From contig JAZQCM010000001.1 in assembly GCA_045546275.1 (NCBI GenBank), positions 310,001 through 374,000 on the forward strand: a stretch of 64,000 bases of DNA, in the 5' to 3' direction. This DNA is from RGIG1927 sp045546275. GTDB lineage: Bacteria > Bacillota > Clostridia > UMGS1883. Within the stretch, counting starts at the first letter, position 1; each line of letters begins with the position of its first letter. A model generated the notes under the pieces. It was given only the letters and a program-made list of their open reading frames with translations. It searched no databases and was not told where the DNA came from. Positions 56,772 to 64,000 of the stretch are shown one piece after another. Both the position numbers and the translations under genes were made by a program.

Positions 56772-57348
56772 CACGCATTTCATCTCTCCTTTCGATAAGA
56801 TAATTGCGGGCAGCAATAGAATCCGGATGAATTAACCTGCCCTTTTTAATAACATGCTTAATTGAGCAGTCAATTGCATATACCAATGCATCATCAAGGT
56901 TTTCTTCAACCATTTTGCGGAGCTCCTCCGCCTGAGGCATTGTTCTTCCCGGTTCAATCATGTCCGCTATGTAAATAAGCTTTTCAAGGTTTGTCATATT
57001 GGCTCTTGCCGTTGTATGATAATAGATGGCGTCAAGAATTTCTTTGTCTGTAACACCATAGTCACGGTAAGCCACTGCCGCACCTAAAAAAGCATGAACA
57101 AGAGCAGGCTCTTTTAAAGCAAGCTCTTCAAGTACTACACCGTATTCTGCAGCAATTTCCAAAAACCTGTCCTGGTCGAAATTTTTCGCACAGTCGTGGA
57201 GTAGTGCTGCAATTTTTGCCTTTTCAATGTCCACACCGAACTTCGGGGCAAGACGAACTGCTTCCTTTACAACGCCAAGGGTGTGAAAATATCTTCTTTC
57301 CTTTTGGCAATTTCGCAGTTTTTGATGCATTTCTACTTCGGTTAACAT
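56764..57348 (-). CDS. yqeK: HD-domain hydrolase YqeK
   Basis: Hydrolase of the YqeK family; in Firmicutes it cleaves diadenosine tetraphosphate symmetrically to ADP. HD motif ALLHDCAKNF, with the upstream His in RRYFHTLGV and later KEILDAIYYHTTARANM (His and Thr of the family). 194 residues. It lies between nadD (13 bp upstream) and rsfS (overlap). Confidence 0.92.
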   Translation of the reverse strand: MLTEVEMHQKLRNCQKERRYFHTLGVVKEAVRLAPKFGVDIEKAKIAALLHDCAKNFDQDRFLEIAAEYGVVLEELALKEPALVHAFLGAAVAYRDYGVTDKEILDAIYYHTTARANMTNLEKLIYIADMIEPGRTMPQAEELRKMVEENLDDALVYAIDCSIKHVIKKGRLIHPDSIAARNYLIERRDEMRDE

Positions 57349-57361
57349 GAAATACCTCCTC

Positions 57362-57916
57362 TTATTGATAGAGAGTCTTTTCTATTATATAGTCAAATAC
57401 TTCTTTTTTCAACAGATTTGATACATTTTCTCCCAAAATTATTTTTTTTCTTATCTCGCTTGAGGAAACCTCCACCTGTTTTACCAAAAGCTTTTTTGCA
57501 GGAGGAAGGATTTCTTCATTGTTTCTGGGAAAAACAACCACGGTTGCATTTTTAAAAATTCTTTCGGGCTGATACCATTTGTCAATATAAGCATAGCTGT
57601 CTCCCCCGATTATAAAATAAATTTCATCCTCGGGATAAATGCTTTTAAAATACTCAATGGTATCTGCACTATAGCTTATTTCTTTCCTGTTAATTTCATA
57701 ATCCGACACGGAAAACTTTTCCGATTCAAAGGACAATTCCAGCATTTTCACACGGTCTTCATTTGTGGCAACACAGCCTTTTTTATGGGGCATATTACCT
57801 GTTGGTATAAAAATCACCTTGTCTAAGCTATATTGCTCTAAAGCTGCCTTTGCAACCGCAATGTGTCCTATATGCACAGGGTCAAAGCTTCCGCCGTATA
57901 ATCCTATTTTCATCAT
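57362..57916 (-). CDS. nadD: nicotinate-nucleotide adenylyltransferase NadD
   Basis: Adenylates nicotinate mononucleotide to deamido-NAD in NAD synthesis. 184 residues. GLYGGSFDPVHIGHIAVAK near the start with the HIGH-type motif (HIGH), and VSSSEIRKKI at the C-terminus (ISSTxIR-type motif). ATGA overlap with the yhbY stop, so translation is coupled. Confidence 0.95.
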   Translation of the reverse strand: MMKIGLYGGSFDPVHIGHIAVAKAALEQYSLDKVIFIPTGNMPHKKGCVATNEDRVKMLELSFESEKFSVSDYEINRKEISYSADTIEYFKSIYPEDEIYFIIGGDSYAYIDKWYQPERIFKNATVVVFPRNNEEILPPAKKLLVKQVEVSSSEIRKKIILGENVSNLLKKEVFDYIIEKTLYQ

Positions 57917-58200
57917 ATTTTAATTGTTTTGTTGTTAACCGATTCTTTATAAACTATAAATTTATTGCCAACACAGCTCACAGGCTCACAGCCTATAGCC
58001 TCACAAACCTCTTCACAAGCTTCTCTTGCGCTCATGAAAGCCGTTTCAAGAACCTTTACCTTAACAAGTTCTCTTGCTTCCAAAGCATCTTCCATCTGCT
58101 TTAAAAAGTTGTCACCAATACCGCCTTTTCCAATCTGGAAAATGGTATCAATATCGTTAGCAAGTCCACGTAATTTAGCTCTCTGCTTACTTGTAATCAT
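57913..58200 (-). CDS. yhbY: YhbY family RNA-binding protein (CRM domain)
   Basis: 95-residue CRM-domain RNA-binding protein associated with 50S assembly. KQRAKLRGLAND at the start, GKGGIGDNF (the GxxG RNA-contact loop) and a basic helix. It is between obgE (9 bp upstream) and nadD (overlap), as in many Firmicutes. Confidence 0.92.
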   Translation of the reverse strand: MITSKQRAKLRGLANDIDTIFQIGKGGIGDNFLKQMEDALEARELVKVKVLETAFMSAREACEEVCEAIGCEPVSCVGNKFIVYKESVNNKTIKI

Positions 58201-58209
58201 AACTGCCTC

Positions 58210-59478
58210 CTACTCAACAAAGTCAAATTCCATTTCGTCCATAACGATTGTACTGCCTTCGGTTGCACCTTTTTCACGAAGGGCATCAATAACGCCCATT
58301 TTACGAAGCGTACGCTCAAAGTAGCCCAAGCTTTCATCGTCTTCAAAATTCACACCACGGAACAGCTTGTCAACCAAAGGCCCATCAACATAGAAGGTGT
58401 CGTTGTCACGTGTGATTGTAAAGGGTTCTTCCTCTACAGGCTCTTCTTCTACAAAATCACTTTCGTACACAACAACAGGCTCCAAGGTTTCAAGCATGGA
58501 CGCTGTGTAGGAAATAAGCTCTCTTACACCACTGCCTGTTGCGGCACTGATTTCAAAGAGTGTAATGTCTTTTTCTTTAATGTATTCTTTAAATTTTTCG
58601 TAAACGGCTTCGTCCTGGATAATATCAGTTTTATTTGCCGCCACAATCTGCTTTGTTTTAGCAAGCTTTTCGGAGAAAAGACTTAATTCTTCATTGATTT
58701 TTTCAAAATCCTCAATGGGGTCTCTGCCTTCAATGGAAGAAACATCCACCACATGAATAATAAGTCTTGTTCTTTCTATATGACGAAGAAACTCATGTCC
58801 TAAACCGATACCTTGATGTGCGCCTTCAATAAGACCGGGAATGTCTGCCATTACAAAGCTTCTGCCTTCATAGGCATCAACAACACCCAAATTAGGCTCA
58901 AGTGTTGTGAAGTGATAATTGGCAATTTTGGGTCTTGCATCGCTCACACGTGACAAAAGAGTGGACTTACCAACATTGGGAAAGCCTGCAAGACCAACAT
59001 CCGCAATAAGCTTTAATTCCAGTGTTACGTCTCTTTCTTCGCCACGAATACCGTTTTTTGCGAACTTAGGAGCTTGTCTGGTTGGTGTTGCAAAATGAAC
59101 ATTACCCCAACCTCCGTTACCGCCCTTAGCTGCAACAAATTCCTGACCTTCTTCGGATAAGTCGATAATAATTTTTTCCGTTTTTGCATCACGAATAATT
59201 GTGCCTACAGGCACAAGAATATATAAATCCTCGCCGTTCTTGCCTGAGCAGTTTCTTGCTCTGCCGTCACCGCCGTTAGGAGCTTTATATGCTTTTTTAT
59301 ATCTGAAATCCATAAGGGTTGTCAGATTTTTATCTGCTTTGAAAATAACACTGCCGCCCTTGCCACCGTCACCGCCGTCAGGACCGCCGTCAGGCACGTA
59401 TTTTTCACGACGAAAGGACACAAGTCCGTTACCGCCGTTGCCTGCTTTAATGCTGATTTGTGCTTTATCTACAAACAT
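58210..59478 (-). CDS. obgE: GTPase ObgE
   Basis: Essential GTPase in 50S assembly, stress and sporulation control. N-terminal glycine-rich Obg fold (GGNGLVSFRREKYVPDGGPDGGDGGKGG in parts: YVPDGGPDGGDGG), G domain with GFPNVGKSTLL, DIPGLIEGAHQG and ANKTD, and a C-terminal OCT domain (ITRDNDTFYVDGPLVDKL). 422 residues. It is separated from rpmA by a terminator-like hairpin and a second small hairpin, so readthrough may set its level. Confidence 0.97.
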   Translation of the reverse strand: MFVDKAQISIKAGNGGNGLVSFRREKYVPDGGPDGGDGGKGGSVIFKADKNLTTLMDFRYKKAYKAPNGGDGRARNCSGKNGEDLYILVPVGTIIRDAKTEKIIIDLSEEGQEFVAAKGGNGGWGNVHFATPTRQAPKFAKNGIRGEERDVTLELKLIADVGLAGFPNVGKSTLLSRVSDARPKIANYHFTTLEPNLGVVDAYEGRSFVMADIPGLIEGAHQGIGLGHEFLRHIERTRLIIHVVDVSSIEGRDPIEDFEKINEELSLFSEKLAKTKQIVAANKTDIIQDEAVYEKFKEYIKEKDITLFEISAATGSGVRELISYTASMLETLEPVVVYESDFVEEEPVEEEPFTITRDNDTFYVDGPLVDKLFRGVNFEDDESLGYFERTLRKMGVIDALREKGATEGSTIVMDEMEFDFVE

Positions 59479-59489
59479 AGTATACCTCC

Positions 59490-59505
59490 CATGGGAACAC
59501 CCATG
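59490..59505 (-). promoter_or_regulatory. small hairpin just before the obgE ribosome binding site
   Basis: Perfect 6-bp stem CATGGG/CCCATG with loop of 4 directly upstream of GGGAGG. It could affect translation initiation of obgE. Confidence 0.45.
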
Positions 59506-59513
59506 ATTGACAA

Positions 59514-59545
59514 AAAAATCCCAGAAAATAATTTCTGGGATTTTT
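59514..59545. terminator. terminator-like hairpin between rpmA and obgE
   Basis: Perfect 14-bp stem (59514-59527 / 59532-59545, loop of 4) followed by a T run on the minus strand. No separate obgE promoter is visible, so it probably acts as an attenuator. Confidence 0.85.
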
Positions 59546-59561
59546 CGTTTTTAAATATAAA

Positions 59562-59840
59562 TTATGCTGTGTAAACAGAAACCTGCTTCTTGTCCTTGCC
59601 TTTTCTTTCGAACTTAACAATGCCGTCAACAAGTGCAAAAAGTGTATCGTCGCTACCTCTGCCTACGTTTACACCGGGATGAATCTTTGTTCCTCTCTGA
59701 CGAACGAGGATGTTACCGGCGAGAACTGCCTGACCGTCAGCACGCTTTGCGCCCAGACGCTTAGACTCACTGTCACGACCGTTCTTTGTAGAACCAACAC
59801 CCTTCTTATGAGCGAACAACTGAATATTCAATGTCATCAT
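59562..59840 (-). CDS. rpmA: 50S ribosomal protein L27 (with cleavable N-terminus)
   Basis: Large-subunit protein near the peptidyl-transferase centre. 92 residues. Core HKKGVGSTKNGRDSESKRLG is standard. Before it lies the extension MMTLNIQLFA; in Firmicutes, this short N-terminal piece ending in F/FA is cut off by the protease Prp, whose gene is upstream. GGAGG precedes the first ATG (59840). No promoter between it and prp. Confidence 0.98.
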   Translation of the reverse strand: MMTLNIQLFAHKKGVGSTKNGRDSESKRLGAKRADGQAVLAGNILVRQRGTKIHPGVNVGRGSDDTLFALVDGIVKFERKGKDKKQVSVYTA

Positions 59841-59842
59841 TT

Positions 59843-60157
59843 TTACACCTCCAGAATGAAGAGATATTTTTTATATTGTTTCGCAATCTCATAAATCGTA
59901 ATCATAAGACTGTTTAAGAGCAAATTTGCTCCATGTTCCCTTTTTTCGGGAATTTCACAAATGAGATAACCGTCGTTTACGCTGTATGAAATGTCAGCTA
60001 ATTGCTGAAACTCAATACCGTTTATAGTCATCTGAACTGCTGTTGAAACAGCCGCACACACAATGTCACTGCCACTTTCGGCATAACCTGCATGTCCGTT
60101 AACTTCTAAACTGACGATATCTCCCTGTTTGTTTCTTTCAACCTTAAACCTAATCAT
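59843..60157 (-). CDS. prp: ribosomal-processing cysteine protease Prp
   Basis: Cysteine protease that cuts the N-terminal extension of L27, essential in Firmicutes that have it. 104 residues; catalytic His in NGHAGYAESG and Cys in DIVCAAVSTA. I chose the ATG at 60157 (MIRFKVERN), four bases after the rplU stop; a longer start would run through rplU. It lies between rplU and rpmA, the usual position. Confidence 0.93.
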   Translation of the reverse strand: MIRFKVERNKQGDIVSLEVNGHAGYAESGSDIVCAAVSTAVQMTINGIEFQQLADISYSVNDGYLICEIPEKREHGANLLLNSLMITIYEIAKQYKKYLFILEV

Positions 60158-60161
60158 AAGC

Positions 60162-60473
60162 TTATGCGTTGATAGAAGTGATTTCAACCTTTGTGTAAGG
60201 CTGACGGTGACCGTTCTTGTTTCTGTAGCCCTTCTTGGACTTCATCTTGAAAACGATAACCTTCTTACCCTTAGTCTGGCCGAGAACCTTACCCTCAACC
60301 TTTGCACCGGAAACTACAGGAGCACCTACTTTAACGTCTCCTTCGCCACCAACTAAGAGAACTTCATCAAAAGTTACGTTAGCGCCATCTTCAGCTTCAA
60401 GCTTTTCAACGAAAACAACGTCGCCTACTTTAACCTGATACTGCTTGCCGCCTGTCTTAATTACTGCGTACAT
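60162..60473 (-). CDS. rplU: 50S ribosomal protein L21
   Basis: Large-subunit protein, 103 residues from the ATG at 60473, which has GGAGGTG six bases upstream (a GTG three codons earlier overlaps the site). MYAVIKTGGKQYQV at the start and KKGYRNKNGHRQPYT near the end are the family marks. First gene of the rplU-prp-rpmA unit; the leader may bind L21 itself. Confidence 0.98.
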   Translation of the reverse strand: MYAVIKTGGKQYQVKVGDVVFVEKLEAEDGANVTFDEVLLVGGEGDVKVGAPVVSGAKVEGKVLGQTKGKKVIVFKMKSKKGYRNKNGHRQPYTKVEITSINA

Positions 60474-60549
60474 CTGTTGCACCTCCCACTATTATGGACT
60501 CGCTGTCGGGGGCAGATAAAAATCTTTAAAACCCATTCCATGCGGTTAC
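60474..60549 (-). promoter_or_regulatory. putative L21 (ribosomal protein) leader
   Basis: About 75 bases between the promoter and the rplU start. The transcript would begin with GCGG-N3-CCGC and carries a GACAGCGAGTC-type stretch before the ribosome binding site. Firmicutes often have an L21 leader at this place (Rfam L21_leader). I judged this from position and partial structure, not from a model search. Confidence 0.45.
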
Positions 60550-60555
60550 CGCTAT

Positions 60556-60584
60556 ATTATAACCTCATTTCCCCCGCTTGTCAA
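60556..60584 (-). promoter_or_regulatory. consensus promoter of the rplU cluster
   Basis: Minus-strand -35 TTGACA (60579-60584), 17-bp spacer, -10 TATAAT (60556-60561): a perfect sigma-A match, as expected for ribosomal genes. Confidence 0.9.
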
Positions 60585-60687
60585 GAAGAAATACAAATTT
60601 TTTTCAAACATTTTCAACTATGGAATTTTTGTCCAAAATATGGCTTTGTCACAAAAAATTTTTTTACACTTTTTTATAAAAAAAATA

Positions 60688-60716
60688 TATACACGAAAAA
60701 AAAATTGTGTTATTAT
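60688..60716 (+). promoter_or_regulatory. likely promoter of purC
   Basis: Plus-strand -35 TATACA (60688-60693), 17-bp spacer, -10 TATTAT (60711-60716), in a very A+T-rich stretch; other choices are possible there. No purine riboswitch or PurR box was seen. Confidence 0.45.
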
Positions 60717-60748
60717 ATTTAAGTAAAAAACACAAAGGAGTGCTATTT

Positions 60749-61432
60749 ATGAAAAAAATTTACGAAGGTAAAACAAAAGACGTATATTCATTGGACAACG
60801 GCAATGTAATGCTCAAGTTCAAGGACGACTGCACAGGCAAAGACGGAGTTTTCGATCCCGGTGAAAACACTGTAGGTCTTACTATTGATGGCATCGGCAA
60901 GGCAAATCTTCAGTCAAGCATCCACTATTTTGAGCTTTTAAAAAACGCAGGCATTAAAACACATTATGTTTCTGCAAATCTTGAAGACGCTACAATGGAA
61001 GTTCTTCCTGCTACAGTATTCGGTCACGGTCTTGAAGTTATATGCCGTCTTGTTGCAACAGGCAGCTTTATTCGCCGATACGGTGAATATATCGCAGACG
61101 GTACTCCCCTTGAAGGCGGCTATGTTGAATGTACTTTCAAAAATGACGAAAAGGGCGATCCCCTTGTTACAGGCGAAGGTCTTGCAGCACTCGGCGTTAT
61201 GTCTCCTGAAATGTTCTCCAGCATGAAGGAACAGACTCTTAAAATCACAAAGATTGTTGCCGATGACTTAAAGACACTTGGCTTGGACCTTTGGGATATT
61301 AAGTTTGAATTTGGTTACAACAACGGTGAAGTTATCCTGATTGACGAAATCGCTTCCGGTAACATGCGTGTTTATAAGGGTGACACAATTGTTGACCCCG
61401 TTGAGCTTACAAAGCTTATCAACAACAGATAA
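60749..61432 (+). CDS. purC: phosphoribosylaminoimidazole-succinocarboxamide synthase PurC
   Basis: Joins CAIR and aspartate to SAICAR in purine synthesis, using ATP. 227 residues. KKIYEGKTKDVYSLDNG at the start (SAICAR-synthase signature), FKDDCTGKDG, and VILIDEIASGNMRVYKGD at the C-terminus (IADEISPD-type region). I chose the ATG at 60749, 8 bases after AAAGGAG; a start 14 codons earlier has no site. It is alone, without other pur genes. Confidence 0.95.
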   Translation: MKKIYEGKTKDVYSLDNGNVMLKFKDDCTGKDGVFDPGENTVGLTIDGIGKANLQSSIHYFELLKNAGIKTHYVSANLEDATMEVLPATVFGHGLEVICRLVATGSFIRRYGEYIADGTPLEGGYVECTFKNDEKGDPLVTGEGLAALGVMSPEMFSSMKEQTLKITKIVADDLKTLGLDLWDIKFEFGYNNGEVILIDEIASGNMRVYKGDTIVDPVELTKLINNR

Positions 61433-61440
61433 AAAAACTC

Positions 61441-61469
61441 AAAAAGCTTCGGAAAGTCCGAAGCTTTTT
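61441..61469 (+). terminator. terminator of purC
   Basis: Perfect 13-bp stem (61441-61453 / 61457-61469), loop of 3, followed by a T run. Confidence 0.95.
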
Positions 61470-61514
61470 TCATTATGGTTCCACCCCAACTATTGACATA
61501 GAACCTTACTCTTT

Positions 61515-61543
61515 AAAAAGGAGCCGCGTTGCGGCGCCTTTTT
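61515..61543. terminator. terminator hairpin downstream of the hydrogenase operon
   Basis: 13-bp stem with one mismatch (61515-61527 / 61531-61543, loop GTT), GC-rich in the middle and A/T runs outside. It can end both strands' transcription. Confidence 0.85.
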
Positions 61544-61545
61544 TT

Positions 61546-61662
61546 ATTGCCATGTGAGGATTTCCTCGCGAGACTCGGAACACGCATATGGCATTACAAA
61601 GTGTTTTCTCCTCTGTTTTCCATAGCTCGAACTACTGCCAACGAGTGAGGGCGACACTTTGT
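61546..61662 (-). other. structured non-coding block (possible dispersed repeat or RNA)
   Basis: Downstream of the hydrogenase stop. It has two successive stems with good arms: ACAAAGTGT/ACACTTTGT (61596-61604 / 61654-61662), with CTCG/CGAG inside, and TGCCATGTG/CATATGGCA (61548-61556 / 61585-61593), with GAGGA/TCCTC inside. The base composition is higher in GC than the flanks and there is no plausible reading frame. I cannot identify it. It may be a 3' UTR, a small RNA or a genome repeat. Confidence 0.5.
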
Positions 61663-61668
61663 TCTTAA

Positions 61669-63405
61669 TTAATACTTGGGACGAGCCTTATAATGAGTAT
61701 GGAGAAGTTCATGACTCTTATGTCCGCAGGGTTCGCCCAAAAATTCCTTGTAAAGTTCCTGTACATAGGGATTTTCGTGGCTCTTACGGATGGGAAGACT
61801 CAAGTCTTCATCGTAGATAGCCTTAGCACGGATAGCTGCGATGTCCTTTTCCATTCTTTCGCGGTTGGAGATGATGGGCTGACCGCCACCTGTGATACAA
61901 CCGTTGGGGCAAGCCATGATTTCGATGAAATCAACTTCTACTTCGCCTGCCTTGATGGAATCAAGAAGCTTCTTAGCGTTACTAAGACCGTGAGCGATAG
62001 CCGCACGAACTGTAATGTCGCCTGCAGGAACGTTAGCAAACTTAACACCTTCGAAACCACGCACAGCTTCAAATTCAACCTTTTCAAGGCTCTTGCCGGA
62101 AAGGATTTCAGCAACTGTTCTTAATGCTGCTTCCATAACACCGCCTGTTACACCGAAGATAACGGCTGCGCCTGTAGCTGAATCGCCAAAGGGAGTGTCA
62201 AATACTTCATCGGGAAGCTTGGCATACTGAATACCTGCTTCACGAATCATAGCAGCCAATTCACGTGTTGTGAGAACTGCATCAACATCCTGAAGGCCGT
62301 TAACGGAAAGTTCTTCACGAGCACTTTCAAACTTCTTAGCTGTACAAGGCATGATAGATACCACATAAATATCTTCGGGGTTAATGCCCTGCTTCTCAGC
62401 ATAGTAACTCTTAATAATAGCACCAAACATTTCGTGAGGAGACTTACAAGAGCTTAAGTTGTCCAAAAATTCGGGATAGTTATGTTCACAGAACTTAATC
62501 CAACCGGGAGAACAGGAGGTAATCATTGGAAGCTTACCACCGTTCTTAATTCTATTGAGAAGCTCTGTACCTTCTTCCATAATTGTAACGTCTGCACCGA
62601 AGTTTGTATCAAACACCTTGTCAAAGCCAAGACGACGTAAAGCTGCAACCATCTTACCTGTTGTAGCAACGCCTTCAATACCAAATTCTTCACCAAGTGC
62701 AGCACGAACAGCAGGAGCTGTCTGAACAACAACGTGCTTACCGGAAGCAAGAGCAGCCCAAACATCACTCTTTGAGTCTTTTTCCTTTAATGCGCCAACG
62801 GGACACGCTGCAATACACTGACCGCAGTTTACACAGTCAACTTCGCCAAGGCTCTTTTCAAAAGCACAACCAATCTGTGTTGTGAAGCCACGGCCGATGG
62901 GGCTGATAACGCCAACTGCCTGAATGTTGTGACATACGTTTACACATCTGCGGCAAAGAATACACTTGTTGTTATCACGAACAATAGAGGGAGAAAGATC
63001 GTCAACCTCATATTCGCATCTTGCGCCAAGATAAGGAATATCGCCAACACCAAGGTCTTCGCAAAGAGCCTGGAGTTCACAGTTCTGATTTCTTACGCAG
63101 GTAAGGCACTTTCTGTCATGGTTACTTAAGAGTAATTCTAAAACTGCCTTTCTTGCATTTCTTACCTTAGGTGTGTTTGTAAACACTTCAATACCTTCAG
63201 CAACAGGGTACACACAAGCTGCCTGTAAAGCTCTGCCGCCCTTAATTTCAACAAGACACATTCTGCAGGAGCCTGTTTTGCTTAAATCCTTCAAAAAGCA
63301 GAGAGTGGGAATTTCAATACCAACTTCTCTTGCAGCCTCAAGGACAGTGGTGCCGGCAGGAACTGTAACGTCCTGGCCGTTAATTTTTAAATTTACCATA
63401 TTCAT
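61669..63405 (-). CDS. [FeFe] hydrogenase catalytic subunit (HndD-like)
   Basis: Makes or uses H2, likely with NADP(H) or ferredoxin through a multi-subunit enzyme. 578 residues. N-terminal 2Fe-2S domain (CFLKDLSKTGSCRMC...C), a His-ligated 4Fe-4S cluster (HDRKCLTC), then CILCRRCVNVCHN and CVNCGQCIAACPVGA clusters, and the H-cluster domain with the three signatures TSCSPGW, MPCTAKKFE and MACPNGCITGGGQP. The ATG follows AAAGGAG at 11 bases; a second ATG two codons later is possible. The next gene upstream encodes the partner NuoF-like subunit. Confidence 0.97.
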   Translation of the reverse strand: MNMVNLKINGQDVTVPAGTTVLEAAREVGIEIPTLCFLKDLSKTGSCRMCLVEIKGGRALQAACVYPVAEGIEVFTNTPKVRNARKAVLELLLSNHDRKCLTCVRNQNCELQALCEDLGVGDIPYLGARCEYEVDDLSPSIVRDNNKCILCRRCVNVCHNIQAVGVISPIGRGFTTQIGCAFEKSLGEVDCVNCGQCIAACPVGALKEKDSKSDVWAALASGKHVVVQTAPAVRAALGEEFGIEGVATTGKMVAALRRLGFDKVFDTNFGADVTIMEEGTELLNRIKNGGKLPMITSCSPGWIKFCEHNYPEFLDNLSSCKSPHEMFGAIIKSYYAEKQGINPEDIYVVSIMPCTAKKFESAREELSVNGLQDVDAVLTTRELAAMIREAGIQYAKLPDEVFDTPFGDSATGAAVIFGVTGGVMEAALRTVAEILSGKSLEKVEFEAVRGFEGVKFANVPAGDITVRAAIAHGLSNAKKLLDSIKAGEVEVDFIEIMACPNGCITGGGQPIISNRERMEKDIAAIRAKAIYDEDLSLPIRKSHENPYVQELYKEFLGEPCGHKSHELLHTHYKARPKY

Positions 63406-63424
63406 AATTCACACTGCTCCTTTC

Positions 63425-64000
63425 TTACTTCTTTACAATTGCGCCGAACTTACATGTTTCCATACATACGCCGCACTTGATACATTTACTTGTGTCGATA
63501 GTATAGGGGCTCTTGATTTCGCCTGTGATTGCGCCAACAGGACACTTACGTGCACAAGCGGAGCAACCCTTACACTTATCAGCTTCAATTACATAATTTG
63601 TGAGTGCCTTACATACGCCTGCAGGACACTTCTTGTCAACAACGTGAGCAATATATTCGTCACGGAAATACTTAAGTGTGGATAAAACAGGGTTGGGAGC
63701 TGTCTGACCAAGACCACAAAGAGATGCTTCCTTAATGGAGTAGCAAAGCTCTTCGAGCTTGTCGATATCTTCCAATGTGCCCTGACCCTTTGTAATCTTG
63801 TCTAAGATTTCAAGAAGTCTCTTTGTACCAACACGGCAGGGTGTACACTTACCGCAGGATTCGTCAACTGTGAATTCAAGGAAGAACTTAGCAATGTCAA
63901 CCATACAGTTGTCTTCGTCCATAACAATAAGACCGCCGGAGCCCATCATGGAACCGATAGCCATCAAAGAATCGTAGTCAATGGGTGTGTCGATAAGAGA
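63425..64000 (-). CDS. NuoF-like hydrogenase subunit (HndC), C-terminal part
   Basis: C-terminal part of a NuoF-type flavin and Fe-S subunit that passes electrons between NAD(P)H and the hydrogenase. The frame is open to the window end, so the FMN and NADH sites lie outside. Visible parts: GSGGLIVMDED, the 4Fe-4S motif SCGKCTPCRVG with a later Cys in SLCGLGQTAP, and a C-terminal 2[4Fe-4S] ferredoxin-like domain (CKGCSACARKCPVGAI and CIKCGVCMETCKFGAI). 19 bp upstream of the hydrogenase gene. Together with HndD this implies an electron-bifurcating-type NADP-linked hydrogenase complex. Confidence 0.93.
   Translation of the reverse strand, partial: SLIDTPIDYDSLMAIGSMMGSGGLIVMDEDNCMVDIAKFFLEFTVDESCGKCTPCRVGTKRLLEILDKITKGQGTLEDIDKLEELCYSIKEASLCGLGQTAPNPVLSTLKYFRDEYIAHVVDKKCPAGVCKALTNYVIEADKCKGCSACARKCPVGAITGEIKSPYTIDTSKCIKCGVCMETCKFGAIVKK

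Noticed and set aside
60590..60748. Purine riboswitch or PurR box before purC
   Set aside because: The region is a long run of A and T without the conserved riboswitch core or a palindrome.

Overview
The window looks like a chromosomal segment of an anaerobic, endospore-forming, Gram-positive member of the Clostridia, probably a gut or plant-fibre fermenter. This rests on several things visible in the sequence: A+T-rich DNA with strong AGGAGG-type ribosome binding sites and many TTGACA/TATAAT promoters with 17-bp spacing; the hrcA-grpE-dnaK-dnaJ-prmA-rsmE heat-shock cluster with a CIRCE operator; ribosomal protein L27 with an N-terminal extension beside its processing protease Prp; spore genes (spoVAE, a DUF1540 gene behind a sigma-G-like promoter); S-layer-homology (SLH) proteins; and an iron-only hydrogenase of the NADP-linked Hnd type. 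I cannot name the genus. There is no rRNA, prophage, transposase or CRISPR array. 62 protein-coding genes and one tRNA are supported, and only five genes lie on the + strand.

Layout. 1-7.8 kb: the 3' part of a large GH51 arabinofuranosidase (+), then on the minus strand a beta-propeller-like lipoprotein, an M24 aminopeptidase and a secreted CotH-domain protein. 7.8-10.8 kb: YgjV-type membrane protein, tRNA-Leu(CAG) with an unusual 198-bp insertion that duplicates its 5' end, a MATE exporter and QueH. 10.8-13.5 kb: feoA-feoB-small Cys-rich Feo protein under two tandem DtxR-like operators. 13.5-24 kb: a long minus-strand run (lipoprotein, SLH/cohesin-like protein, NfeD, SPFH protein, YfhO, GtrB-like glycosyltransferase, GtrA), preceded by a 930-residue SLH/DUF4430 surface protein. 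24-30.6 kb: heat-shock cluster. 30.6-41.7 kb: pnuC, pgsA, a GltD-like flavoprotein, CPBP protease-like proteins, an unknown Cys-rich membrane protein, an oxidoreductase (+), glmM with a tiny coupled gene, U32 peptidase, zapA, and L-lactate dehydrogenase. 41.7-45.3 kb: spoVAE, two COG0523 GTPases (one with a 60-bp tandem His/Cys-rich repeat), a GIY-YIG protein and a divergent phosphoribosyltransferase. 45.3-52.5 kb: a polar amino-acid ABC transporter, a secreted stalk/ricin-lectin/zinc-protease-like protein, an acyltransferase (+), a phosphoesterase and DUF1540. 52.5-60.6 kb: rplU-prp-rpmA-obgE-yhbY-nadD-yqeK-rsfS-leuS-thrC. 60.7-64 kb: purC (+), a structured non-coding block, and a hydrogenase operon running off the window end.

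How it fits together. Fe(II) uptake, lactate dehydrogenase and an electron-bifurcating-type hydrogenase fit fermentative anaerobic life. The secreted GH51, CotH, SLH and ricin-lectin proteins describe a polysaccharide-facing cell surface. YfhO/GtrB/GtrA look like a lipid-linked glycosylation set for that surface. The rplU-thrC block is a growth/translation cluster. The most unusual features are the tRNA-Leu insertion (8.5-8.7 kb), the structured element at 61.5-61.7 kb, the His/Cys-repeat GTPase pair, the attenuator-like pnuC leader and the sigma-G-like promoter of the DUF1540 gene. Many start codons were moved from the longest possible start to the one with a proper ribosome binding site; these choices are explained in each entry.
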